Source of the DNA: Paraglaciecola psychrophila 170
GTDB taxonomy: Bacteria > Pseudomonadota > Gammaproteobacteria > Enterobacterales > Alteromonadaceae
Length of the DNA stretch: 64,000 nt
NCBI RefSeq assembly: GCF_000347635.1
Contig: NC_020514.1
Span: forward strand, 3,472,001-3,536,000
Reading direction: 5' to 3'
In this document: in pieces, positions 27,247 to 36,924 of the stretch
How positions within the stretch are numbered: the stretch's first letter is position 1
Layout of the letters: the number at the start of each line of letters is the position of its first letter
Position numbers and translations under genes: made by a program
The notes under the pieces: model-generated
Databases searched by the model: none
What the model was told of the DNA's origin: nothing
Seen by the model: the letters and a program-made list of their open reading frames with translations, nothing else

Positions 27247-29352
27247 CTATGATTTTTTGGCGGCATATCTTTTTAGCAAACCAGGCACATCTAATATCAA
27301 TGCAATACCACCATCACTGGTTATGGTCGCTCCTGCCATGCCAGGGGTACCTTGAAGCAATTCATCTAGAGGCTTAATAACCACCTCTTCTTGGCCAATG
27401 AGAGCGTCAACAACAAATCCAAGTTGTTTTGTACCAATTTGCACTACAACCACGTGTCCTTTGGTTTTATCAATATTAACTTCTCCTCTTGCTAACCATT
27501 CTCCCAAATAAAATAATGGAATAGCTTTAGAGCGAACAATCATCGTTAACTGGCCATCAACAGTATTGGTTTTTCGCATATCAAGATTGATAATTTCATT
27601 CACAGACCCTAACGGTAAAGCAAACGTTTGTTTGCCTATCACTATCATCAGCGTCGGTAATATTGCCAAGGTCAATGGTACTTTTATCTCAAGTGTTGTA
27701 CCAATGCCCATCTTAGAATCAATACTGACGGTACCATTTAGCTGATTGATTTTGGTTTTCACCACATCCATGCCTACACCACGACCTGATACTTCAGATA
27801 TTTCTGTTTTAGTTGAAAAGCCTGGTGCAAAAATCAAATTAAAGGCATCAACATCAGTCATTCTTGACGCTGCATCAGCATCCATAACCCCACGAGAAAC
27901 CGCAATTTCTTTCAGTTTTTCTGGGTCCATGCCTTTACCGTCATCTATAATGCTCAGCAAAATATGGTCACCTTCTTGTGACGCAGTTAGCTTAACGGTA
28001 CCCATAGTTGGTTTACCTGCGGCCTTCCTCTTTTCTGGCATTTCAATGCCATGGTCAACCGAATTTCGAACCAAATGCACTAAGGGGTCAGCCAAAGCTT
28101 CAACCAAGTTTTTGTCTAAGTCTGTTTCTTCGCCTTCTAGTACAAGCGTTATTTCTTTTTTCAGTGTCCTTGCAAGGTCACGAACAACACGCGGAAAACG
28201 ACCAAATACTTTCTTAATAGGCTGCATACGCGTCTTCATAACAGCGCCTTGCAAATCGCCTGTTACTACATCTAGATTAGCAATGGCTTTGGCCATGCTT
28301 TCATCATTTACATTGGTGCTAAGACTCAGTAGTCGGTTTCTCACTAGTACTAGTTCGCCAACCATATTCATAATTTGATCTAGGCGTTTAGTGTCAACCC
28401 TTACGGTCGTTTCACCTTGCGGAGGAGCTGCAGATTTTTTTTCTTCTTTTTTGGCGATTATAGGCTGAGCTACTTCTACTTTATCAGGAGGGGTAATAGC
28501 CTTTTTGACTTCAGGTGGTTCTATTGCTGGCTGCGATTCTTTAACAGAAAATGACTTTTCAGAAACGACTTCAGCTGGGCCTTTACCTTTGCCGTGAAGT
28601 TGATCTAATAACGCTTCAAATTCATCATCAGAGATGTCGTCACCAGATGGGCTTGGCTCAGGTGCAACTGGCGACTCTTTTAACTGTTCAGTGTCAGCTT
28701 TATCTTCACCCTTAAACTGACCTTTGCCATGCAATTGATCAAGAAGCGCTTCGAATTCATCATCACTGATATCTTGATCATTTAAAGAGGTTTCTTCTGG
28801 CGCTTTATCTTCCTTAGCACCAGGTGCGTCATTACCATGCAACTCATCTAACAAAGCCTCAAATTCTTCTTCACTAAAATCACTGGAGGCTGCTGATTCA
28901 TTGGCAGTGGTTATATTGACTGCAGATTTAGGCTCGCTTGCAGCCGCAACTTTGTCAAATAATTCAGGTTTACTGAGTCTGGTGAGAGTATCGATAAGGC
29001 TCTTTTCAGCAGCTACCAGAGGCTCACCAGCTTTGACTAGATCAAACATTTGCACCACTTCATCCGTGGCTTGTAATATCACATCCATGAGCTCATGCGT
29101 AAGAGTACGTTGACCATTACGCATAACATCAAACACGTTCTCTGCACCATGACAAATATCAACTAACTCAGTCAGTGATAAAAATCCGGCCCCCCCCTTA
29201 ACGGTATGATAACCCCTAAAGATAGCGTTCAGGAGATTCGTATCTTCTGGATTATTTTCTAATTCGACGAGCTGTACTTGCAATAGCTCTAAGATCTCAC
29301 CGGCTTCAACCAGAAAGTCAGCTAGTATTTCCTCGTCAACATCAAAAGCCAT
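27247..29352 (-). CDS. cheA: Chemotaxis histidine kinase CheA with three linker repeats
   Basis: CheA (701 aa) autophosphorylates in response to receptors and passes phosphate to CheY and CheB. Domains: HPt with His49 (YHTVKGG), a long linker, dimerisation domain (about 315-375), HATPase with N box HLVRNSVDHGIE (426-437), DDGKGMD and GRGVGMDVV, and a C-terminal CheW-like domain (560-695). The usual P2 domain is replaced by a charged linker carrying three copies of a 16-residue motif, (I/F)S(D/E)(D/E)EFEALLD(Q/E)LHG(K/N), at 159-174, 195-210 and 240-255. The linker may also host the ParP-interacting LID region known from Vibrio. Confidence 0.96.
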   Translation of the reverse strand: MAFDVDEEILADFLVEAGEILELLQVQLVELENNPEDTNLLNAIFRGYHTVKGGAGFLSLTELVDICHGAENVFDVMRNGQRTLTHELMDVILQATDEVVQMFDLVKAGEPLVAAEKSLIDTLTRLSKPELFDKVAAASEPKSAVNITTANESAASSDFSEEEFEALLDELHGNDAPGAKEDKAPEETSLNDQDISDDEFEALLDQLHGKGQFKGEDKADTEQLKESPVAPEPSPSGDDISDDEFEALLDQLHGKGKGPAEVVSEKSFSVKESQPAIEPPEVKKAITPPDKVEVAQPIIAKKEEKKSAAPPQGETTVRVDTKRLDQIMNMVGELVLVRNRLLSLSTNVNDESMAKAIANLDVVTGDLQGAVMKTRMQPIKKVFGRFPRVVRDLARTLKKEITLVLEGEETDLDKNLVEALADPLVHLVRNSVDHGIEMPEKRKAAGKPTMGTVKLTASQEGDHILLSIIDDGKGMDPEKLKEIAVSRGVMDADAASRMTDVDAFNLIFAPGFSTKTEISEVSGRGVGMDVVKTKINQLNGTVSIDSKMGIGTTLEIKVPLTLAILPTLMIVIGKQTFALPLGSVNEIINLDMRKTNTVDGQLTMIVRSKAIPLFYLGEWLARGEVNIDKTKGHVVVVQIGTKQLGFVVDALIGQEEVVIKPLDELLQGTPGMAGATITSDGGIALILDVPGLLKRYAAKKS

Positions 29353-29364
29353 CTTATAGCCTCC

Positions 29365-30120
29365 CTAAAATCCCAGACTCGAAAGCAAATCATCTACGTC
29401 GTCTTGATCCGACGCTACGTCTTCTCTGCTGTCGGCATCCAATATTGGACCTTCAGCCTTAATCATATCGGCTTCATTCTCAGAATTGTTAGGCTTTTCA
29501 GCAATCTCAGCAACATCTTTATGTTCAACGCCGCCAAACATAGTGAGCATGTAGACTAAATTATCTTCAACTTCTTTAACTAACTCGATAACTCGCCTGA
29601 TGACTTGGCCAGTTAAATCTTGATAACCTTGGGCCATGAGTACTTCAGTCAACAGGCCTGTCAATTTAGCTGAGTATTCACTACCATGTTTAAGAAAACT
29701 ATCCATTTCCTTTACAAGTAGATTAAATTCTCCCAATTGCAATTCTCGTACAATCAGTTTATTCCATTCAGGCATAACATTGACTATTCCATCATGCAAT
29801 TTCTCTGCTATAGGCATACATGAATCCACCAAATCCATGGTTTTATTTGCTGCATCTTCAGTCGCTTCTATGACATACTTAAGTCGTGTTTGAGCATCTG
29901 GAATATCCACGTTAGCCATATTCACTATGCGAGGATCAAGTTGAAAGTTATTCAATGAATCATGAAGTTGACGTGTCAATTTACCCACTTCCGCAAATAA
30001 TTCAAACGAAGTTTGAGCGCCAGTAGATTCAAGTAAATCTTGAGCGCCTTGGTTATCTCCATTTTCTATTAAAACCACTAATTTTTTTGCATCTGCAAGA
30101 GAAATCGGCGAGGTTTTCAT
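29365..30120 (-). CDS. cheZ: Chemotaxis phosphatase CheZ
   Basis: CheZ dephosphorylates CheY-P and resets the flagellar switch. The 251-aa protein is mainly a long helical hairpin (about 30-185); the catalytic region is in LMAQGYQDLTGQVIRRVIELV, where the conserved Asp-x-x-x-Gln pair (D and Q of YQDLTGQ) is intact. A flexible acidic tail ends with DDVDDLLSSLGF, the CheY-binding peptide. It sits between cheY and cheA, the standard polar-flagellar order. Confidence 0.96.
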   Translation of the reverse strand: MKTSPISLADAKKLVVLIENGDNQGAQDLLESTGAQTSFELFAEVGKLTRQLHDSLNNFQLDPRIVNMANVDIPDAQTRLKYVIEATEDAANKTMDLVDSCMPIAEKLHDGIVNVMPEWNKLIVRELQLGEFNLLVKEMDSFLKHGSEYSAKLTGLLTEVLMAQGYQDLTGQVIRRVIELVKEVEDNLVYMLTMFGGVEHKDVAEIAEKPNNSENEADMIKAEGPILDADSREDVASDQDDVDDLLSSLGF

Positions 30121-30149
30121 ACAGTCTTTCCTATCAGCTTAGCCTGAAC

Positions 30150-30533
30150 TTAACCAAGTCGTTCAAAGATTTTTGCTAATTTCTCTTTTAATGTTGCAGC
30201 AGTAAAAGGTTTAATAACATAACCATTTACCCCAGCTTGTGCAGCAGCAACAATTTGTTCCTTTTTCGCTTCGGCAGTCACCATCAAAACAGGAATATGT
30301 TTTAAGTTAACATCTGCACGGATAGCTCTAAGCAAATCTATTCCTTGCATGCCAGGCATGTTCCAATCAGTTACCACAAAATCAAAATCGCCTTGTTGTA
30401 ACATTGGCAATGCAGTATTACCATCATCTGCTTCTTGTATATTTACAAAACCAAGATCTTTAAGTAAGTTCTTGATAATCCTTCGCATTGTTGAAAAATC
30501 GTCAACAACGAGGATCTTCATATTTTTATTCAA
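30150..30533 (-). CDS. cheY: Chemotaxis response regulator CheY
   Basis: CheY (127 aa) carries the signal from CheA to FliM at the flagellar switch. It is a lone receiver domain: acidic pair Asp11/Asp12, phospho-acceptor Asp56 (VVTDWNMPG), switch Thr in [10 protein letters not shown] and Lys in YVIKPF. I choose the TTG at 30533 ([12 protein letters not shown]) because GGAGG lies 5 nt upstream and Vibrio CheY3 has the same LNKNMKIL leader; ATG at 30521 is the alternative. It comes 30 nt after fliA. Confidence 0.95.
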   Translation of the reverse strand: MNKNMKILVVDDFSTMRRIIKNLLKDLGFVNIQEADDGNTALPMLQQGDFDFVVTDWNMPGMQGIDLLRAIRADVNLKHIPVLMVTAEAKKEQIVAAAQAGVNGYVIKPFTAATLKEKLAKIFERLG

Positions 30534-30590
30534 AACCACCTCCGGTGAGAGTTCTAACACTCAACTTAAAACCCAACTTCATTGCTATAA

Positions 30591-31322
30591 TTATTTGTCG
30601 TTTGAACGCCAGTATTGCATGCGAGACTTAAGTTTAAGCATGGCTTGGCTGTGTATTTGGCTCACTCTGGATTCACTAACATCCAGTACTTCACCAATTT
30701 CCCGCAGATTCAACTCTTCATCATAGTATAGAGATAATACAATTGCCTCACGCTCTGGTAACGTCGTAATAGCATGAGCCAGTGCCTTTTGAAACGAACC
30801 TTGAAGAAAGTCTTCAAAGGGCGTATCTGAACCTTTTGTTTGTTCTGTCGTGATCACATCTTCAGTTACCCCTAAGTCTTCCATGCCAATGATTTTTCCA
30901 GCATTCACTTCATTTAACATTTGGTGGTAACTTTCAATACTAACTTGTAATTTTTCAGCCACATCTAAATCGCGTGCGTCACGACCTGTTTCTCGTTCAA
31001 CTTGATTGATAGCTTCTGTTATTGCACGGCCATTCTTGTGCACAGAACGTGGAGTCCAATCCCCTTTGCGTATTTCATCTAGCATAGATCCCCGAATCCG
31101 GATCCCAGCAAAAGTTTCGAAACTTGCTCCCTTACTGCCATCAAAATTTCGTGATGCTTCTAATAAACCTATCATACCCGCTTGAATCAAATCGTCCACT
31201 AGAACACTGGCTGGCAAACGAGCAATCAAATGATGAGCAATTCGCTTGACTAACGATGCGTGTCTGTCAACCAAATCATTCTTATCGGCAAATTGTTGAT
31301 AAGCAGCAGCTTTACTGTTCAC
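30591..31322 (-). CDS. fliA: Flagellar sigma factor 28 (FliA)
   Basis: Sigma-28 transcribes late flagellar and chemotaxis genes once FlgM has been exported. The 243-aa protein has region 2 (DDLIQAGMIGLLEASRNFDGSKGASFETFAGIRIRGSMLDEIR-type text, residues about 40-85), region 3, and region 4 with the helix-turn-helix NLREIGEVLDVSESRVSQIHSQAM. It overlaps the flhG stop by 4 nt, so the two are translationally coupled, and cheY follows at once. flgM is not in the window. Confidence 0.97.
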   Translation of the reverse strand: MNSKAAAYQQFADKNDLVDRHASLVKRIAHHLIARLPASVLVDDLIQAGMIGLLEASRNFDGSKGASFETFAGIRIRGSMLDEIRKGDWTPRSVHKNGRAITEAINQVERETGRDARDLDVAEKLQVSIESYHQMLNEVNAGKIIGMEDLGVTEDVITTEQTKGSDTPFEDFLQGSFQKALAHAITTLPEREAIVLSLYYDEELNLREIGEVLDVSESRVSQIHSQAMLKLKSRMQYWRSNDK

Positions 31323-32185
31323 CTTTTATCACCCGATACATTTTTGGTGACCAGTTGTTCAAGGAAAAACTCCAAATGACCACCTGGTTGATTAGGGATG
31401 GGCCACTCTATCGCTTTTTTAGCAAGCCTTCGAATAGCCATAGCTGCAGGCGAGGTAGGAAATGCTTCAACTATTGCTTTTTGTTTTCTAACCGAATTGC
31501 GCACATTTTCATCAAATGGAATAACGGCCACAAGTTCTAGTGCCACATCCAAAAATCGATTTGTCACTTTAGTCAATTTAGAAAATAATTCATCGCCTTC
31601 ACGCATACTACGCACCATATTGGCGACAATTTTAAAACGGAACACGCCATGTTCTTTATTCAAAATTTTAATCAGCGCATAGGCATCTGTAAGAGAAGTT
31701 GGTTCGTCACAGACCACCATCATGATGTCCTGAGCAGCTTTGGAAAAACTTAACACCATATCTGAAATACCAGCCGCAGTATCAACGATTAACACATCAA
31801 CTTGCGATTGTAGTTCGCTAAAAGCCCGAATAAGACCTGCGTGTTCCGTAGGAGTAAGCTCCGTCATAGATTGGCTACCAGACGTTGCAGGTGCAATTTT
31901 GATCCCGTAGGGGCCTACAACTAGTACCTCATCTAAAGTGCACTCGCCCGATAATACGTGAGATAGGTTTTTTTCCACCCGTAGACCTAAAAGTACATCA
32001 ACATTAGCTAAGCCTAGGTCGGCATCCAACACCATGACTCTTTTGCCTTGTTGGGCAAGTGAGATAGCGGTATTAAGGGTAACATTTGTTTTCCCAACCC
32101 CTCCCTTCCCGCCTGTCACGGCTATCACTTTAATTAATCTAGATTGATTCATTCTTCTTAAGCTACTTGCTTGATCCTCAATCAT
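31319..32185 (-). CDS. flhG: Flagellar number regulator FlhG/FleN
   Basis: MinD-like ATPase (288 aa) that limits flagellar number, in polar flagellates by restraining FlrA/FleQ and FlhF. It begins with the activation-type N-terminus containing DQASSLRRM, resembling the DQAxxLR motif that stimulates FlhF GTPase, then the deviant Walker A GGKGGVGKTN (25-34) and LDADLGLANVDVLLG. It overlaps flhF and fliA by 4 nt on each side, giving a tightly coupled flhF-flhG-fliA unit. Confidence 0.96.
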   Translation of the reverse strand: MIEDQASSLRRMNQSRLIKVIAVTGGKGGVGKTNVTLNTAISLAQQGKRVMVLDADLGLANVDVLLGLRVEKNLSHVLSGECTLDEVLVVGPYGIKIAPATSGSQSMTELTPTEHAGLIRAFSELQSQVDVLIVDTAAGISDMVLSFSKAAQDIMMVVCDEPTSLTDAYALIKILNKEHGVFRFKIVANMVRSMREGDELFSKLTKVTNRFLDVALELVAVIPFDENVRNSVRKQKAIVEAFPTSPAAMAIRRLAKKAIEWPIPNQPGGHLEFFLEQLVTKNVSGDKR

Positions 32186-33525
32186 ACTGCTACTGCTGCG
32201 TTATTTATGTCATTAGCTCTATTATGAATTAAACCGAATTTTTTATAAAGCTTCGCTGCACTAGTAATTAAAAATTTTGTACTTGCAGATTGCAAATCTT
32301 CTGGTACGCGTTGCCCGTCAGCCAAATAACAAATTTGTAATTTGTTCTCAATTGCCACGCTGATTACCTCTCCTAAGCTGTAACACTCATCTAATTTAGT
32401 CAATATACACCCTTGTAAAGAAATCTGTCGATACTCATTTACAGTTTGTTGCATGACGCGGTACTGACAGTTAGCCTGCATCACTAAGTAATGTCTGATA
32501 TTAACACGGGTGTTCTGTTTCATAGTATCTAACTGTTTGATTAGCCTAGCGTCTTTTTGACTAAACCCTGCAGTATCTACCAACACTAAACGTTTATTTC
32601 TAAATTGATGAAGTAAATCTGATAATTCATTTGAATTTTGTGCTTGTTTAACACTACAGCCAATGATTTTTCCATAGGTAGCGATTTGTTCGTATGCACC
32701 TATCCTATAATTATCCAAGGTTATAATCGCCACTTGGTCAACGCCAAACTTATGTGCCGCTTGAGCTGCAAGTTTGGCGATAGTAGTTGTTTTACCGACA
32801 CCTGTTGGCCCCATCAATGCAACCACACCCGGTTGAGATAAGATATCATCATGTTTGGTTTGTAACCTATTAGCCAAAAGCTTAAGAAGAAACAGCCAAG
32901 ATTGCCTCTCATCGGCAGATTCTGGCGCATAAGACAACACTTCTTCAGCTAAATTATCCGAAATCCCCATTTGCTGTAACCGTTGTAATAAATATCCATG
33001 CAGCGGATGTTTGCGATTCTTTTCTTGTTCAATTAACCCAGATACCTGAAATTGCAAAATGTGCCGCAAAGATGATAACTCTTGACGCATTTCTTTAAGA
33101 GCATCTTGTTGTTGGTTATTTTGTTGGTTATTTGGCTGAGAAGAATAATGTGCATGGGAAGATGCAGAAATAGCACTGTCTGAATAAACTTGTGGCTGTA
33201 CTACAGAGACCGGTCTCACTTCTTTAGGGATAGAGGTTGAGGCAGATTGGGACTGTTTTTCTAATAATGCTTTTAAACTATCAGGCCCACTGTCACCAAT
33301 AATTTCACTCAAAGTGGGGGGGGGTCTAGAAAGGTTAGCTTGAACTTTGAGCTGATCTTTTTTAGGCAATAACTGCTCATCAGGTTCTTTGTCATAGGCG
33401 GCTATTATCTCGATACCGTCAGCATGCTTTTTATTTGACATAATAACCGCCTCACCACCCAACTCATCTTTCACTTTTTTGAGTGCTTCTCGCATGTCTT
33501 TGCCATAAAAACGTCTGATTTTCAT
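32182..33525 (-). CDS. flhF: Flagellar biosynthesis GTPase FlhF
   Basis: SRP-type GTPase (447 aa) that places the flagellum at the pole and starts assembly. The N-terminal B domain (MKIRRFYGKDMREALKKVKD) is followed by a Gln/Ser-rich linker (about 95-140), the N domain, and the G domain with GPTGVGKTTT (239-248), LVDTAGFSQKD and TKLDE. Together with FlhG it strongly suggests a polar flagellar pattern. It follows flhA by 45 nt and probably shares its sigma-54 promoter. Confidence 0.96.
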   Translation of the reverse strand: MKIRRFYGKDMREALKKVKDELGGEAVIMSNKKHADGIEIIAAYDKEPDEQLLPKKDQLKVQANLSRPPPTLSEIIGDSGPDSLKALLEKQSQSASTSIPKEVRPVSVVQPQVYSDSAISASSHAHYSSQPNNQQNNQQQDALKEMRQELSSLRHILQFQVSGLIEQEKNRKHPLHGYLLQRLQQMGISDNLAEEVLSYAPESADERQSWLFLLKLLANRLQTKHDDILSQPGVVALMGPTGVGKTTTIAKLAAQAAHKFGVDQVAIITLDNYRIGAYEQIATYGKIIGCSVKQAQNSNELSDLLHQFRNKRLVLVDTAGFSQKDARLIKQLDTMKQNTRVNIRHYLVMQANCQYRVMQQTVNEYRQISLQGCILTKLDECYSLGEVISVAIENKLQICYLADGQRVPEDLQSASTKFLITSAAKLYKKFGLIHNRANDINNAAVAV

Positions 33526-33570
33526 ATATACCCCTTAAATACCAACACTACGTCCGAGCATCCCGTCAGA

Positions 33571-35670
33571 TTATTGACCCACGGCACTGACAATTTTGAT
33601 TTGTTTGTCATCAGGTATTTCCTGATATGACAACACATGTAATCCACTCACCGAGTGTTTTAAGAACTTTGACAATACCGGCCTTAACATACCTGAAGTC
33701 AATAAAACTGAAGGCTCACCTGCTAATTCTTGTTGTTGAGCAGCTTCATTTAATGAGCCTTGTAAACGTTCTGCTAATCCAGGTTCAATTCCTGCGCCAT
33801 CCGCTCCACCAGCTTGAAGTGACTGGTGCAACATCTGTTCCAATTCTGGAGCTAATGTAATGACAGGGATTTCAGCCAAACCACCGTTTATTTCTTGAAC
33901 TATTAAACGTTTTAGAGCAATACGCACCGCAGACACCAACACGTCAGGATCTTGGCTTTTTGGACCAAACTCACATAACGTCTGCACTATGCTACGCATG
34001 TCTCTAATGGGAACACCTTCATAAAGCATAGTTTGTAAAACTTTGACTACAGTGCTCAAAGGCAATATATCAGGCACTAAACCTTCAACTAATTTAGGGT
34101 TATTTTTGGCTAACAAATCCAGCAGTTGTTGCACTTCTTCATGACCTAACAATTGATAAGCATTGTTGGTTAATAATTGACTTAAATGTGTGGCCACTAC
34201 CGTGGCTGCATCTACCACTGTATAACCAAGAGTTTGGGCGTGTTCTCTTTGATTGGCTCTAATCCATACAGCATCCAGTCCAAAGGCGGGATCTTTCGTC
34301 GCTTTGCCATCTAGCTTGCCAAATACTTGTCCCGGATTAATCGCTAACTCATCATCATGACTCAGTTCAGCTTCACCAACCGTGACACCTAACATAGCGA
34401 TAGTGTAGTTATTCGGACTTAAATCTAAGTTATCGCGAATATGTACCGGCGGGATCAAAAAACCCAGTTCTTGCGATAATTTTTTTCGCACGCCTTTAAT
34501 ACGCGTGAGCAGTTCACCACCCTGAGCCTTATCGACCAACGGGATCAACCTATAACCTACTTCTAAACCTATAGTATCAACATGCTGAACATCATCCCAA
34601 CCTAGCTCTTTTATTTCTAATGGTTGTTGATTTTGCTCAGGTAAGGACTTAACCGATTCAGGTTCATTCGCAATTTTCTGTGCGCGCCAATTACTATAAT
34701 AAGCATATCCCCCGACCACTGCACTAAAACCCAAAAAGGCAACATGCGGCATACCGGGTACAATTCCCATTACAAACAAGATACCAGAGGTAATATAAAG
34801 TGCACGTTGGTCACCCAGTTGTCTGGTTAATTCTTTACCCATCTCTTGAGAATCATTTTCTCTGGTCACAATAATGGCGGTAGCTACTGACAGCAATAAC
34901 GAAGGAATTTGGGCAACCAAACCATCACCAATCGTCAGTAAAGTGTAAATTTCAACTGCATCGCCAAAAGCCAAATCATGCTGGATCATACCAATAAATA
35001 AGCCACCCACTAGGTTAATCAACATAATGAATAAACCGGCAATGGCATCACCTTTTACAAATTTGGAAGCACCGTCCATTGAGCCGTAAAAGTCCGCTTC
35101 ACTGGTGATTTCAAATCGACGTTTACGGGCTTCATCAGAATCAATAAAACCTGCATTTAAATCTGCGTCTATAGCCATTTGTTTACCGGGCATCGCATCT
35201 AAAGTAAAACGTGCACTGACTTCTGAAATACGTCCTGCACCAGCAGTAACCACTTTAAAGTTTATAATCAGCAATATCGCAAAAACCACTATACCGACTG
35301 CATAGTTACCGCCAATTACAACTTCTCCAAAAGCTTGTATCACTTTACCTGCTGCATCTCCGCCTTCGTGGCCTTCAAGTAAAACTATCCTTGTTGACGC
35401 TACATTTAGGGCAAGTCGTAATACCGTCGCGATAAGCAAAACTAAAGGAAAAATACCAAAATCAACGGGTTTCTTAGTAAACACTGACACCAAGATGATG
35501 ACTAAAGACAGGGCAATATTAAAGCTGAATAGGATATCCAATAAAAATGCAGGCATAGGTAAGATCACCATACCCATTATTGCTAACAAGACTATTGGTG
35601 CGCCTAAACCAGATGATACTGACTTAAATTGGTTTTTATCAAACCGACCGAAATAAGAGGCTAATTGCAT
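33571..35670 (-). CDS. flhA: Flagellar export gate protein FlhA
   Basis: FlhA (699 aa) forms the nonameric export gate of the flagellar type III secretion system. About eight membrane helices fill residues 20-320, with the FHIPEP-family signature in RISEVSARFTLDAMPGKQMAIDADL; the cytoplasmic domain (about 350-699) docks export substrates and chaperones. Length is typical. It begins a transcription unit of its own: a well-matched sigma-54 element lies 50-66 nt upstream, in the gap after flhB. Confidence 0.97.
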   Translation of the reverse strand: MQLASYFGRFDKNQFKSVSSGLGAPIVLLAIMGMVILPMPAFLLDILFSFNIALSLVIILVSVFTKKPVDFGIFPLVLLIATVLRLALNVASTRIVLLEGHEGGDAAGKVIQAFGEVVIGGNYAVGIVVFAILLIINFKVVTAGAGRISEVSARFTLDAMPGKQMAIDADLNAGFIDSDEARKRRFEITSEADFYGSMDGASKFVKGDAIAGLFIMLINLVGGLFIGMIQHDLAFGDAVEIYTLLTIGDGLVAQIPSLLLSVATAIIVTRENDSQEMGKELTRQLGDQRALYITSGILFVMGIVPGMPHVAFLGFSAVVGGYAYYSNWRAQKIANEPESVKSLPEQNQQPLEIKELGWDDVQHVDTIGLEVGYRLIPLVDKAQGGELLTRIKGVRKKLSQELGFLIPPVHIRDNLDLSPNNYTIAMLGVTVGEAELSHDDELAINPGQVFGKLDGKATKDPAFGLDAVWIRANQREHAQTLGYTVVDAATVVATHLSQLLTNNAYQLLGHEEVQQLLDLLAKNNPKLVEGLVPDILPLSTVVKVLQTMLYEGVPIRDMRSIVQTLCEFGPKSQDPDVLVSAVRIALKRLIVQEINGGLAEIPVITLAPELEQMLHQSLQAGGADGAGIEPGLAERLQGSLNEAAQQQELAGEPSVLLTSGMLRPVLSKFLKHSVSGLHVLSYQEIPDDKQIKIVSAVGQ

Positions 35671-35719
35671 AAACGAAATATTGACGCTTTGTTGATATTG
35701 TTAACATTAAAGGAATGAT

Positions 35720-35736
35720 TGCAACTAGTACGCCAA
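35720..35736 (-). promoter_or_regulatory. Sigma-54 promoter of flhA operon
   Basis: Minus strand TTGGCGTACTAGTTGCA: GG and GC exactly 10 nt apart, matching TTGGCACG-N4-TTGCA well. It lies between flhB and flhA and would drive flhA-flhF-flhG-fliA and perhaps the che genes, probably through FlrC or FlrA. Confidence 0.85.
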
Positions 35737-35783
35737 GTCTTTTAATAAAATTGAATTATTTTAATAAAAATCTAATTCAATAC

Positions 35784-36908
35784 TTAACGTCTTAGCTCTG
35801 GTGGGATAGGTAAGTTGCTTTTTAATGGTTTAGGGCGTTTACCTGAACCTTGTTTGTAGGCTTTTAATTGATAAACATATGCCAATACTTGAGCCACAGC
35901 CATAAACAGCTTTTCGGGGATTTCGTGTTCTGCTTCTGTAGAATAATAAATAGCCCTAGCTAGCATAGGAGAGGCCACAATAGGCACGTCATGTGCATTG
36001 GCAATGGTACGAATATGCATGGCCATTTCATCCGCGCCTTTTGCCACTAAAGTCGGTGCACGGTTGCCAAACTGATCATACTTTAACGCCACAGAAAAGT
36101 GAGTGGGGTTAGTGACAACCACATCCGCATTTGGTACTTCTTGCATCATCCGGTTTGCAGCAGCTTGATATTGTAACTTACGGATCCTACTTTTTACTTG
36201 AGGGTCACCATCGGCATTTTTACGTTCGTCTTTGACTTCCTGCATAGACATTTTCATTTCTTTATTGTGTTTGTAACTTTGATAGGGCACATCGAAAACA
36301 GCAATGGGGATCAAAGCACAACACATAATCAAAAAGCCCCATGCAATTAAATCCAGCGCATGAAAAAGGTTTTGTGGGTATAATTCTAAGTTTAAATGTA
36401 ATGCTTCATCCTTGAACATGATGAGCGTAACGTATGCCATCGACGCAACCACCACAAATTTAGCTATAGCTTTAAGTAGTTCCACCACACTGTTCATACC
36501 AAACATACGCTTAAAGCCTGCTATAGGGCTTATTTTTTGGGCTTTTGGCGCAGCACCATCCCAAGTGAAATTATACCCTCCCAAGGCAATATTGCCGTAG
36601 ATACCAGCAACAGTCACAATCAGCATATATAATAAAACGGGTATACTAATGGTCTCGACTGCAAAGCCCCAAGCTTGAAACATATGAGTAAAATCATAGG
36701 TTTCATCACGCGACAGAGTAAACGTACGCTGTGTCACTTCAAATAGTGCGCTGGCAATTTGCGAACCAATAAGTAAAAAACTAACGCCACTAGCAATTAA
36801 AACTAAAGCCGTGGACAATTCTTTAGATCGGGCAATTTGCCCCTTTTTACGGGAGTCCTCAATTTTCTTGGAGGTGGGTTCTTCAGTTTTTTCGTTTGAA
36901 TCAGACAT
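35784..36908 (-). CDS. flhB: Flagellar export apparatus protein FlhB
   Basis: FlhB (374 aa) switches export from rod/hook to filament substrates. Four membrane helices (about 33-210) precede a cytoplasmic domain with the self-cleavage motif NPTH at 267-270, cut between Asn and Pro. The N-terminus EKTEEPTSKKIEDSRKKGQI is classic. It follows fliR by 16 nt and closes the fliKLMNOPQR-flhB run. Confidence 0.97.
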   Translation of the reverse strand: MSDSNEKTEEPTSKKIEDSRKKGQIARSKELSTALVLIASGVSFLLIGSQIASALFEVTQRTFTLSRDETYDFTHMFQAWGFAVETISIPVLLYMLIVTVAGIYGNIALGGYNFTWDGAAPKAQKISPIAGFKRMFGMNSVVELLKAIAKFVVVASMAYVTLIMFKDEALHLNLELYPQNLFHALDLIAWGFLIMCCALIPIAVFDVPYQSYKHNKEMKMSMQEVKDERKNADGDPQVKSRIRKLQYQAAANRMMQEVPNADVVVTNPTHFSVALKYDQFGNRAPTLVAKGADEMAMHIRTIANAHDVPIVASPMLARAIYYSTEAEHEIPEKLFMAVAQVLAYVYQLKAYKQGSGKRPKPLKSNLPIPPELRR

Positions 36909-36924
36909 GATTTACCTCCTTCAA

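Noticed and set aside
27746-28378. 210-aa plus-strand frame opposite cheA
   Set aside because: Ser/Thr-rich shadow frame antisense to conserved CheA domains, with no domain of its own.
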